In this document: in pieces, positions 35,185 to 42,466 of the stretch
Numbering within the stretch: the first letter of the stretch is position 1
Layout: every line of letters begins with the position of its first letter
Origin: Bog-473 sp963753115
GTDB taxonomy: Bacteria; Actinomycetota; Acidimicrobiia; Acidimicrobiales; RAAP-2
Assembly: GCA_963753115.1 (NCBI GenBank)
Contig: CAVWBB010000022.1
Coordinates: 66,459-130,458 of the forward strand
DNA length: 64,000 nucleotides
Direction: 5' to 3'
Made by a program: the position numbers and the translations under genes
Notes under the pieces: generated by a model
What the model was told of the DNA's origin: nothing
What the model saw: the letters and a program-made list of their open reading frames with translations, nothing else
Database searches by the model: none

Positions 35185-35222
35185 CGGTGGGCTGGATCAG
35201 TCGATGCCGATCCAGCCCACCG
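35185..35222. terminator. 14 bp hairpin upstream of Flp pilin
   Basis: CGGTGGGCTGGATC (35185-35198) pairs perfectly with GATCCAGCCCACCG (35209-35222) across a 10-base loop. The stem core GGGCTGGATC and the 5' flank CGCGACGG are shared with the hairpin at 34654. Could be a terminator for the regulator gene or a mobile repeat-like element. Confidence 0.55.
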
Positions 35223-35241
35223 GTCATCCCTTGGGGGAAGG

Positions 35242-35303
35242 GGGAATATTCCCTCAGGGAAGCGTTGCAGCAACGGTCTCGACCGAGCGCTGACCGTTGC
35301 TGC
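35242..35303. promoter_or_regulatory. Palindrome and 11 bp stem after the LuxR-type gene
   Basis: GGGAATATTCCC (35242-35253) is a perfect palindrome. GCAGCAACGGT (35267-35277) pairs with ACCGTTGCTGC (35293-35303) over 15 bases. They may be an operator and a terminator respectively; which is not clear. Confidence 0.45.
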
Positions 35304-35413
35304 GAACCGATTCGGAGCTTGCCGCCGTACGCGCCGCCCGACCCTTCATTGTGGGTACGGGCCAGGAGGAACTCCATGGTCCAATTGGCCCAAATCTGTT
35401 CCGGGCCAATCCG

Positions 35414-35680
35414 TTACTCGATCGTGACGAGCCCCATTACGACTGCACGAACGAGCGCATGCGTGCGGTTGGTGACGTCGAGCTTCTGGAAGATGGCGGC
35501 GAGGTGGTTCTTCGTCGTCTTCGGGCTGATGTAGAGCCGCTGGGAGATCTCGCCGTTGGTGGCACCTTCGGCCAGCAACTGCAGAACCTCCAGCTCCCGC
35601 TGCGTCAGGGACCAGGGCCCCCACTGCCGCTCATCCTCCTGGCGCCCCGCCGGACACTTCCGGGTCGCGGAATTCCTCAT
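35414..35680 (-). CDS. Small LuxR/GerE-type DNA-binding protein
   Basis: An 88-residue protein that is almost only a LuxR-type HTH. It has SLTQRELEVLQLLAEGATNGEIS and RLYISPKTTKNHLAAIFQKLD with the recognition helix, then VTNRTHALVRAVVMGLV. ATG 35680 is the only in-frame start, and GAGG lies nine bases upstream. It has no receiver or ligand domain of its own. Its start lies within the end of the preceding 81-codon gene in another frame, so the two may be coupled or a split single regulator. Located inside the Tad locus, it is the obvious candidate for controlling the pilus genes. Confidence 0.75.
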   Translation of the reverse strand: MRNSATRKCPAGRQEDERQWGPWSLTQRELEVLQLLAEGATNGEISQRLYISPKTTKNHLAAIFQKLDVTNRTHALVRAVVMGLVTIE

Positions 35681-35876
35681 CGACGACGACCTCGAGATCG
35701 TCTCTGGTCAGAGTCGCACGCGCACCGCGCATGCTCTCACCCCGGTGCACCGTCGTGCAGACCGACGGGCCGGACACGGACACTTGCGTGTAGAACGTCC
35801 ACTCCGGCGCGCTTCCGGCGTCGAGCGGCGGCGACGGTTGCGTCGTCGGCCACGCGATCGAGGCTGTATTTGCCAT
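35631..35876 (-). CDS. Small hypothetical protein upstream of the LuxR-type regulator
   Basis: An 81-residue protein from ATG 35876, with a strong GGGGGAGGA ribosome site. It opens MANTASIAWPTTQPSPPLD, has a central TFYTQVSVSGPSVCTTVHRG and an acidic stretch DDLEVVVDEEFRDPE. No family recognised. It overlaps the LuxR-type gene by 50 bp in a different frame. The good ribosome site and non-shadow composition argue it is real. Possibly the sensing partner of the regulator, or the N-terminal half of one protein split by a frame break. Confidence 0.55.
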   Translation of the reverse strand: MANTASIAWPTTQPSPPLDAGSAPEWTFYTQVSVSGPSVCTTVHRGESMRGARATLTRDDLEVVVDEEFRDPEVSGGAPGG

Positions 35877-35987
35877 TCCTCCCCCTCATTTCCGCCCGGA
35901 CCGAGGTCCGTGCGGCCCCTCCCCAACCGCAGTGAAGCGGTGGAAACTCCCAGGTCATTGTATGCTTTTCCGCCTCAAACGACAGTG

Positions 35988-36000
35988 GCAACACTGTTGC
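35988..36000. promoter_or_regulatory. 13 bp palindrome upstream of the regulator genes
   Basis: GCAACA-C-TGTTGC, about 112 bp before the ATG at 35876, in an AT-rich stretch. Candidate operator. Confidence 0.4.
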
Positions 36001-36058
36001 GGCACGGGTGCGACCTGCGGCGAATGAACAATTCTCCGCGGTCTGCAGCGACGCGGAC

Positions 36059-37006
36059 TTAACCCGAGTGAAAGGCGTGCCGGATCGGACCGACCATAGG
36101 GCCGAGGACGATGATCATGATCGCCGGCAGGAAGCAGAGCGCAAGCGGAAAGAGGATCTTGACCGGCACCTTGGCCGCCCTTTCCCGCGCCCGCTGGCGT
36201 CGCTTGTCGCGCATCTCGTCAGCCTGAGCCTGCAAGACCCGACCGATCGGCAGGCCGAGCGCATCGGCCTGCGAGAGCACCACTGCAAAGGTCACGAGGT
36301 CATCGATGTCCGTCCGCAGTTTCATGTTCTCGAGCGCGTCGTGCCGGGAGAGCCCGAGCTCCATCTCTCGGAGAGTGAGACGCAGTTCGTCGCAGACCGG
36401 TGATTCGAAACGAGCACAAGACACTTGCATGGCCTGCTCGAGGCCCAGGCCGGCCGCCACTGAGATGCACATCAGGTCGAGAAGGTCGGGCAGGTCGTTC
36501 GTCACCCTCTCACGCCGGACCTTGATGCGATGTCGCAACCAGTAGCTCGGGACCAATCCCCCGATCATGGGGAGGATGAAGAGGAGTGCCAACCCCATCT
36601 TCACGCTGACCACGCCACTCACCAAGCCAATGAGCCCGACGGCGATCCCCAGCATGACCGTTCCCGCCTGGACGGCTACGAATTCCTCGGCCCGCACCGT
36701 TCCGGTCAGGCCTGCCTTGAGCAGGTCCGCGTGCACGCGATCGACCTCACTCGAGGGGTAGAGGCGAGAGAGTGAGTTCCGGAACGTTCGGGCGATCGGC
36801 CCGAACATGCGATTGACGAGCGGCGCCTGTACGCGTTCCACGACGGGAGCGGCATCCGCATAGAGTTCGGCCTCGGCGCCGAGAGATCGGATGAACTCGA
36901 GCCGTGCGGTTGTCTTGTGGGAGCGCCAGGCCGCCACGCCGACTCCGAAGAGGCCGAACGCCATCAGCGTGATGCCCGTCAACGGAACGATGTAAGTGGC
37001 ATTCAT
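36059..37006 (-). CDS. tadC: Type II secretion F-domain protein TadC
   Basis: A 315-residue inner-membrane platform protein. Helices lie near 5-25, 110-155 and at the end (PVKILFPLALCFLPAIMIIVLGP). The T2SS-F domain holds LPDLLDLMCISVAAGLGLEQAMQ, LTLREMELGLSRHDALENM and the hallmark ADALGLPIGRVLQAQADEMR. With TadB it anchors the Flp assembly machine. ATG 37006 follows the TadB stop by 9 bp. It is the last gene of the minus-strand tad operon. Confidence 0.9.
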   Translation of the reverse strand: MNATYIVPLTGITLMAFGLFGVGVAAWRSHKTTARLEFIRSLGAEAELYADAAPVVERVQAPLVNRMFGPIARTFRNSLSRLYPSSEVDRVHADLLKAGLTGTVRAEEFVAVQAGTVMLGIAVGLIGLVSGVVSVKMGLALLFILPMIGGLVPSYWLRHRIKVRRERVTNDLPDLLDLMCISVAAGLGLEQAMQVSCARFESPVCDELRLTLREMELGLSRHDALENMKLRTDIDDLVTFAVVLSQADALGLPIGRVLQAQADEMRDKRRQRARERAAKVPVKILFPLALCFLPAIMIIVLGPMVGPIRHAFHSG

Positions 37007-37015
37007 CGGTCTTCC

Positions 37016-38023
37016 TCAGATCTTGATGTTGACCATGCGACGCACGATCCAAAAGCCCAGCGCCATCAGGCCGGCCGTCCCGATGAGGACGATGAGTCCG
37101 CCCCCGTGGAGCATGGGCTTGAGGTAGCCGGGGTCCTTCATCTCCAATGCGACCACGAGAAAGAGCGGAATCGCGAACAGGACATATCCCGACATACGGC
37201 CCTCGGCGGACAGGGTCTGCACCTCGCGGCGGACCTCCTGGCGGGTCCTCATGAAGTCCGCCAGGGTGTGCAGAATGGGGGCCAGACGCCCACCGGTGCT
37301 CTGCTGGATCCGTACCGCTTCCACGGCCCACGTGAGATCCTCGACCCCTGAGCGCTCCGCCATGTTCTCGAGCGCCACCACCAGGTCCGAGCCCACGGCC
37401 ACCTCAGCCATCACCCGGTCGAGCTCGTCCGACAGCGGCGGCTTGGCATCCCGGCGGTACATGTCGATGGAGCGTTGAAAGGTCTGGCCGCCCTCGACCG
37501 ACGCCGACATCAGCGCGAGTGCATCCGGCAGCTGTTCTTGAATCTGCTTGATCCGCTTCGATGCCTTCCGAGACGGCAGATACCAGGCGATGCCGGCAAC
37601 CAGGGCGACGGCAATGACGGAGCCGATGGGTGAACCTGTCATCACACCAATCACCACTGCCAGTCCGAGCGCGGCGCCGGAGCTGATGACGAGGTACTCC
37701 CCCGCCCGCAGCGGGATCGCGGCACGCTCCAGTCGGCGCTCCAGGGCGCCGTGCGTGTCGATGCGCCCGAAGATCCCGGAGATTCGAACCGTCAGCGCCG
37801 AGAGCTCGCCATGCTCGGGCGATTCGCTGACGACCTCGACCGGCACGTCTGCCGCTGCCGCCCCCATGGTGTCGTCGAGGATCTCGGCCAACGTGCGCTG
37901 TTTCGTGCGGACCCGCATGATCAGAGCGACGACGAACAGCGCCAGCCCGCCGCCGACGAGCACCGCAGCCATGACGGCGGTGCCCTGGGTTCCCACCTGG
38001 GCTGCGGGGACCATGGCGCTCAC
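37016..38023 (-). CDS. tadB: Type II secretion F-domain protein TadB
   Basis: A 335-residue F-domain protein. An N-terminal helix (about 14-38) and a central hydrophobic pair are followed by LPDALALMSASVEGGQTFQRSIDMY, ELDRVMAEVAVGSDLVVALENMAERSG, RIQQSTGGRLAPILHTLADFMRTR and two C-terminal helices. It pairs with TadC in the pilus base. GTG 38023 overlaps the tadA stop (GTGA), so it is coupled to the motor gene. Confidence 0.9.
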   Translation of the reverse strand: MSAMVPAAQVGTQGTAVMAAVLVGGGLALFVVALIMRVRTKQRTLAEILDDTMGAAAADVPVEVVSESPEHGELSALTVRISGIFGRIDTHGALERRLERAAIPLRAGEYLVISSGAALGLAVVIGVMTGSPIGSVIAVALVAGIAWYLPSRKASKRIKQIQEQLPDALALMSASVEGGQTFQRSIDMYRRDAKPPLSDELDRVMAEVAVGSDLVVALENMAERSGVEDLTWAVEAVRIQQSTGGRLAPILHTLADFMRTRQEVRREVQTLSAEGRMSGYVLFAIPLFLVVALEMKDPGYLKPMLHGGGLIVLIGTAGLMALGFWIVRRMVNIKI

Positions 38024-39603
38024 TTTCCGTCGCGCCGACGCGCGAGCATCTCGTACATCTCGTCGGACGGCGGCTCAACCACCCGTCCCGGCCGACTGGG
38101 TCGGTGGTGACGGCCTGAGGTCCGACCTCCGGCTCCCCCCGCCGCGTCAGCGTCGGGGCGGAAGAGATGCGCGGGCACGTCGACTCCGTTGAGAGCCAGT
38201 TCCTCGAGGATCTTGGGGCGCAGACCAGTCGAGACCAAGCGACCGAAGCCCTCCTGCATGTCGACCCGGTGGAAGATGTCCTGCAACAGAACGGTGTCGC
38301 CTTCCATGCCTTGGATCTCGGTGATGGAGTGCACGACACGAGGCCCGGCGGGGGTGCGCTGCAGCTGCACCAGGCAGCCGATCGCCATGACGATCTGCTC
38401 CCGAATGGCGCGTTGGGGCAGCTCGACGCCACCCATCATGACCATGGTCTCAAGCCGACCGAGGAGCTCGCGCGGCGTGTTGGCGTGCACCGTCGTCATG
38501 GACCCGGCGTGGCCCGTGTTCATGGCCTGGAGCATGTCGAGGGTCTCCGCGCCTCGACACTCTCCGACGATGATGCGGTCCGGCCGCATCCGCAATGAGT
38601 TGCGCACGAGGTCGCGGATGCGCACCTCTCCGGACCCCTCGGCGTTAGCCGGGCGCGTCTCGAGGGTGACGACATGCTCACCCTGGATCTGGAGCTCGGC
38701 AGACTCTTCGATGGTGATGAGGCGCTCACCTTCGGGAATGAAGTTGGACAACACGTTCAGCATCGTTGTCTTCCCGGTGCCTGTGCCGCCGACGACGATC
38801 AGACTGATCTTGCCCCGTACCAGCGCCTCGAGGAACACGGCGGCGTCCATGGAGAGCGAACCGAGCCCGATCAGGTCCTGCATGACGAGAGCTCTTTCGG
38901 GGAACTTCCGGATGGTGAGGACTGGTCCGTGCAGAGCCAGGGGCGGCACGATGGCGTTGATGCGAGAGCCGTCGGCGAGACGGGCGTCCACCATGGGGGA
39001 CGATTCGTCGACGCGACGCCCCACGCCGTGCACCATCCGGTCGATGATGCGCCGATACTGGTGCGGCGAGTTGAAGACGATCTCGCTGCGCTGGAGCTTG
39101 CCCTTACGCTCGATCCAGACCTCGTCGAACTTGTTGCACATGATCTCGGTGATGCTGCCGTCCGCCAGCAGCGCCTCGAGTGGCCCGTAGCCCAAGGAAT
39201 CCTCGAGCATCTCCTCCACGAAGCGCTGGCGTTCGATGGGTGAAATCCCGATGTCCTCGCGTTCGAGGATGTCGTTCACCGTGGAACGGACCTTTTCCCG
39301 CAGTTCGTCCGGCGAGAGATCGGCTGCGGTGGGGGCGATTTCGGCCAACACCCTTGCCTGGACCTTTTGCTTGGATTGCTTCCAAGCCGAGTCCAGTGCG
39401 GCTCGATCCGTGGACCGCCGCAGCGGATGGCCCTTCGCTCCCGCTTCGGTGCCGCCTCCAGCCGCCCGTCGCTCGAAGACTGGCTGCGCCCCGACGTCTC
39501 CCTCGCGACGGTTCCGCGGCGGCGCGGCCTCCACCGCTGCCGGAACTGGCTCTGCGGGCGGCCCGTTGCCGTCGGCGGCGGCCAGTTTCTCGGACAGGTT
39601 CAT
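38020..39603 (-). CDS. tadA: Tad pilus assembly ATPase TadA/CpaF
   Basis: A 527-residue secretion ATPase. It has a variable, charged N-terminus (1-80), a CpaF N-domain, Walker A VGGTGTGKTT (271-280), the Asp box ITIEESAELQIQGEHVV, Walker B region RMRPDRIIVGECRGAETLDM and the His box MTTVHANTPRE. It hydrolyses ATP to drive Flp pilus assembly (and perhaps retraction). ATG 39603 follows the tadZ stop by 5 bp. The C-terminal tail is Arg/Gly-rich. Confidence 0.95.
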   Translation of the reverse strand: MNLSEKLAAADGNGPPAEPVPAAVEAAPPRNRREGDVGAQPVFERRAAGGGTEAGAKGHPLRRSTDRAALDSAWKQSKQKVQARVLAEIAPTAADLSPDELREKVRSTVNDILEREDIGISPIERQRFVEEMLEDSLGYGPLEALLADGSITEIMCNKFDEVWIERKGKLQRSEIVFNSPHQYRRIIDRMVHGVGRRVDESSPMVDARLADGSRINAIVPPLALHGPVLTIRKFPERALVMQDLIGLGSLSMDAAVFLEALVRGKISLIVVGGTGTGKTTMLNVLSNFIPEGERLITIEESAELQIQGEHVVTLETRPANAEGSGEVRIRDLVRNSLRMRPDRIIVGECRGAETLDMLQAMNTGHAGSMTTVHANTPRELLGRLETMVMMGGVELPQRAIREQIVMAIGCLVQLQRTPAGPRVVHSITEIQGMEGDTVLLQDIFHRVDMQEGFGRLVSTGLRPKILEELALNGVDVPAHLFRPDADAAGGAGGRTSGRHHRPSRPGRVVEPPSDEMYEMLARRRDGK

Positions 39604-39608
39604 CTGGA

Positions 39609-40898
39609 TCAGGCCCTCTCGAGCTCGGGCACCTTGGTGGTGCGACCCTTCCTCCTCAGCCGCCAGAACGTCCGCGTCTCACTGCTGTCTGACTTGTTCG
39701 AACCCGAATCGAGGGCGGGTGCGACCTCGTCCGAAAGGAACTGGTGCATGCCGCCCGCCAGTTTCTTCCCGATGTCAGAGTTCGCCGCTGAGACCAACGC
39801 CGGCTTGCCCTTGTTGATCGACTTCATGACCTCTCTCGAGTACGGGAGCACCGACACGATCTTGTTGTCGAGGACCTCCTGCACGTCGCTGATGTCGATC
39901 CCGATGTCGTCCTCGACCTTGTTCAGCACAACACCGATGGTCTGGCTGTTGATGCGGAGCTTCTCCAGAGTGGTCAGGAACACGCGCATGTTGCGGATGC
40001 TGGGGAGGTCGAGGGTCACCATGCACAGAACCCTCGTCGAATGGTCGAACGCTGCCAATACGATCTCGGACAGCTGGGCAGGCGTGTCGACCACGATGTA
40101 GTCGAAGTGCCGACGCAATGCGCTCATGACCTTGTAGACGTCCTTCGGAGCAATCATGTCTGCATCGGCCGGGCTGAAGGGTGCGGCGAGCACCGAAAAC
40201 CCGAGCTCATGCTCTTCGAGGTATTCCTCGACGTGCTCATCGAGATCGTCGTCATCGACCGGCTCTCGAGACAGCAAGTCCGAGATCGTGAACCGCGGAC
40301 GCAGATGCAGGGCTGTCGACACTTCGCCGAACTGCAGGTCAAGGTCGACCAGGCAGACGCGCAGTCCGGTTTGTGCGGCGAGGTAGCACGCCAGGTTGGT
40401 GGCGTAGAACGTCTTGCCACATCCTCCGCTGGAAGACGCCACCGTAAAGACCTCGGCGAACCTCGGGCGGTCGACAGCGGCCCCCTGGGACACCACGGGG
40501 AACGTCGGGTCACCACCTGACGCCGAGACATCGGCCATGTCGAAGGCGCGCTTCAACGCGGTGGCCATTTGGTGCTTGCTGGTCGGGTACTCGATCAGAT
40601 CCACCGCGCCAGTCCGCACGATGTCGCTGAGGCTGGCCCTGGGCGATGGCCCGAGCGCCAGCACGATGGTCGGCACGGCTCCGGCTGCCCGAAGGTTCGC
40701 CAGACGGGCCATGCCCGCATGACTGTCGAAAGCTGGGCCGGCGACGAGGACGTCGAATGGCCCCTCGACCTGCACCTCATCCACCACGTCGGTCACGTTG
40801 GCGCTGGTCACGACCTGATAGCCGGGACCGAGCGAGGCCTGAATCGCCCTACTCAACGCCGGTGAACGGCTGATGACGAGAATCCGGCGACTCATCAT
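39609..40898 (-). CDS. tadZ: Pilus-localisation ATPase TadZ/CpaE
   Basis: A 429-residue MinD/ParA-superfamily protein. Residues 1-125 form an atypical receiver-like domain (RRILVISRSPALSRAIQASL). A deviant P-loop ASSSGGCGKTFYATNLA follows (154-170, GGCGKT 158-163), then VCLVDLDLQFGEVSTALHL, YIVVDTPAQLSEIV and VVLNKVEDDIGID. TadZ positions the pilus machine in the cell. ATG 40898 is first of two adjacent ATGs and overlaps the stop of the CpaB-like gene. The signature lysine before the P-loop is a serine, as in many CpaE proteins. Confidence 0.9.
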   Translation of the reverse strand: MMSRRILVISRSPALSRAIQASLGPGYQVVTSANVTDVVDEVQVEGPFDVLVAGPAFDSHAGMARLANLRAAGAVPTIVLALGPSPRASLSDIVRTGAVDLIEYPTSKHQMATALKRAFDMADVSASGGDPTFPVVSQGAAVDRPRFAEVFTVASSSGGCGKTFYATNLACYLAAQTGLRVCLVDLDLQFGEVSTALHLRPRFTISDLLSREPVDDDDLDEHVEEYLEEHELGFSVLAAPFSPADADMIAPKDVYKVMSALRRHFDYIVVDTPAQLSEIVLAAFDHSTRVLCMVTLDLPSIRNMRVFLTTLEKLRINSQTIGVVLNKVEDDIGIDISDVQEVLDNKIVSVLPYSREVMKSINKGKPALVSAANSDIGKKLAGGMHQFLSDEVAPALDSGSNKSDSSETRTFWRLRRKGRTTKVPELERA

Positions 40899-41671
40899 GG
40901 CGCCGAGGTCGTCTGGTCCGTGCCGATGCACTGCCCGACCGGAGGGGGAGAAACGTCCTTCTGGGTCTGCACGACCGAAACCGACTCGTTCTGCGACAGG
41001 AATTCGAGCGTTCTCGCGTTGTTCGGCGTGACGGCCAGGAGCAGCGTCTCATTCGCCGGAATCGTCCTGCCTGTCGCCGACGGCTTACTTGCGTAGGACG
41101 GCACCGTGCTCTCGACGTCGAGCACCTGGATGTTCGCCATGGCGAGCTCGGTACACGGAACCGGGAGCGTCGAGCCGGATGCGGTCGTGGCGTTGGCTCC
41201 CGACGAGAGCGACTTGATGTTGGCGTAGACGTCGACTCGGCTCCCCGGCTGCAGATAGCCGGCAAGGGCGTTCGTCCCGGACAGCGTGACCGTGGCCGCG
41301 TTCATCCCTGTCGGCAGTGAGATGGAGGATGTGCTCGCTGTCAGCTCAGTGGAGCTGATTGCGTGGCCCTTCGTCACCGCCTGGGTCAAGACCTCGTCAT
41401 TGAGCCCCGACACGGAACCAAGGTCTGTCGCGACGTACGACTTGGTCGGAATGAGCTCAAGGGCGACGAGACCACTCGACACCATCTCCTGACCCGTGGT
41501 TCCCGCTGGAATGTTCTTCTTGGCGACTACCGCCGACGTACTGACCGGTGCCACCGTCGTGCCCGTTCCCGCGTTCTTGCTGGCGCCTTTGACACTGGCA
41601 TACGCGATCGCGCTTCCAGCGATGAACAGGATCACCCCGATCATCACCAATATCAGTGTCTGCCTCTTCAC
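40895..41671 (-). CDS. RcpC/CpaB-like SAF-domain pilus protein
   Basis: A 258-residue protein with an N-terminal membrane helix (about 5-25). A SAF domain follows (VVAKKNIPAGTTGQEMVSSGL..., TQAVTKGHAISSTELT), then an RcpC/CpaB region (ATVTLSGTNALAGYLQPGSRVDVYANI, VLDVESTVP, LLLAVTPNNARTLEFLSQN). CpaB proteins form a periplasmic or cell-wall part of the Flp channel. GTG 41671 with an AAGGGGG site is the start; the frame upstream to 41836 is promoter DNA. First gene of the minus-strand tad operon, divergent from tadE. Confidence 0.85.
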   Translation of the reverse strand: MKRQTLILVMIGVILFIAGSAIAYASVKGASKNAGTGTTVAPVSTSAVVAKKNIPAGTTGQEMVSSGLVALELIPTKSYVATDLGSVSGLNDEVLTQAVTKGHAISSTELTASTSSISLPTGMNAATVTLSGTNALAGYLQPGSRVDVYANIKSLSSGANATTASGSTLPVPCTELAMANIQVLDVESTVPSYASKPSATGRTIPANETLLLAVTPNNARTLEFLSQNESVSVVQTQKDVSPPPVGQCIGTDQTTSAP

Positions 41672-41771
41672 AGAACATTCCCCCTTCTCAACCGGCGGGC
41701 AACGTCGAAGGCCCTTTTTCAGGGTTGTTCCCGCCGTCGCTCCGTTGGAGGGTACGACGCCGCCCGGAGAA

Positions 41772-41850
41772 GGTACATAGGTCCTTATGACCATTCTCCA
41801 ATGCAGCGTCCCTGGTGAGACCGCTAAATGGTCCATATGACCTATGTACC
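41772..41850. promoter_or_regulatory. 23 bp inverted repeat in the divergent Tad promoter
   Basis: GGTACATAGGTC at 41772-41783 and its complement GACCTATGTACC at 41839-41850 are perfect. The inner parts GGTCCTTATGACC (41780-41792) and GGTCCATATGACC (41830-41842) are near-identical GGTC-N5-GACC sites. Each arm lies about 100-110 bp from the start codon it faces (GTG 41671, TTG 41960), a symmetric layout for two operators serving both operons. Confidence 0.65.
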
Positions 41851-41959
41851 GGCAGCGACGGGCGGCCCAGAATCACATCGCACGTATCAGAGTGCGTCGC
41901 ACTCGAAATTGGTTCAGAAGTTGGTACGCCGCCCGACGCATGGAGGAGGGGGTTTGGCT

Positions 41960-42457
41960 TTGGGATCGCGCACGTGGTGGATGCCGAAGCTGCCCTGGGG
42001 ACAGCGCGACGAGCGCGGGGCCGAAATGGTCGAGTTTGCGTTCGTCGTGGTGCTCCTCATCGCGCTGCTCTACGGCATCATCTCGTATGGCCTGATTCTG
42101 GCAGCCCAATCCACTGTGACGCAGGCCGCCGCTGACGGCGCTCGCGCTGGCATCGTCGCCTCTTCGTCTGGACAAGCGAGCACCGCCGAGATACAGGCCG
42201 GCAACGATGTGAGCTGGATGGGCAAGGGTGCCTGTTACGAAAAGGACGTTCCTTCGGGGTTGCCAACAGCGGCGATCTCATGCACCGCGACACCCGAGCA
42301 GTGCCCATCGATCTCGACCAACCAGTGCTTGAAGGTCACGGTCATCTACAACTACAAGTCGTCGCCGCTGTTCCCGATACTGCCCGGACTGGGCATCATC
42401 ACGCCGACGCAGATCTCGTCGACCGACGTCCTGCAGATCTCGACCCCGAGCTCGTAG
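41960..42457 (+). CDS. tadE: TadE-like pseudopilin
   Basis: A 165-residue protein. TTG 41960 lies about 7 bp beyond AGGAGGGGG; TTG 41954 and ATG 41981 are alternatives. A prepilin-type site RG|AEMVEFA (Glu at +5) precedes the helix VVVLLIALLYGIISYGLILA, then a small domain with four cysteines (GACYEKD, ISCTATPEQC, NQCLK) likely disulfide-bonded. TadE-type pseudopilins are processed by the same peptidase as Flp. It is first of a three-gene plus-strand operon. Confidence 0.85.
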   Translation: MGSRTWWMPKLPWGQRDERGAEMVEFAFVVVLLIALLYGIISYGLILAAQSTVTQAAADGARAGIVASSSGQASTAEIQAGNDVSWMGKGACYEKDVPSGLPTAAISCTATPEQCPSISTNQCLKVTVIYNYKSSPLFPILPGLGIITPTQISSTDVLQISTPSS

Positions 42458-42466
42458 GTCTTGTCC

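Larger units (their letters stand above)
35014..35413. other. Structured 400 bp gap upstream of the Flp pilin gene
   Basis: No gene. It contains the pilin promoter region, a GGTCC-type half-palindromic element (35063-35074), a 14 bp hairpin (35185-35222), a 12 bp palindrome (35242-35253) and an 11 bp stem (35267-35303). The last two are 110-170 bp past the stop of the LuxR-type regulator and may end its transcript. Confidence 0.6.
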
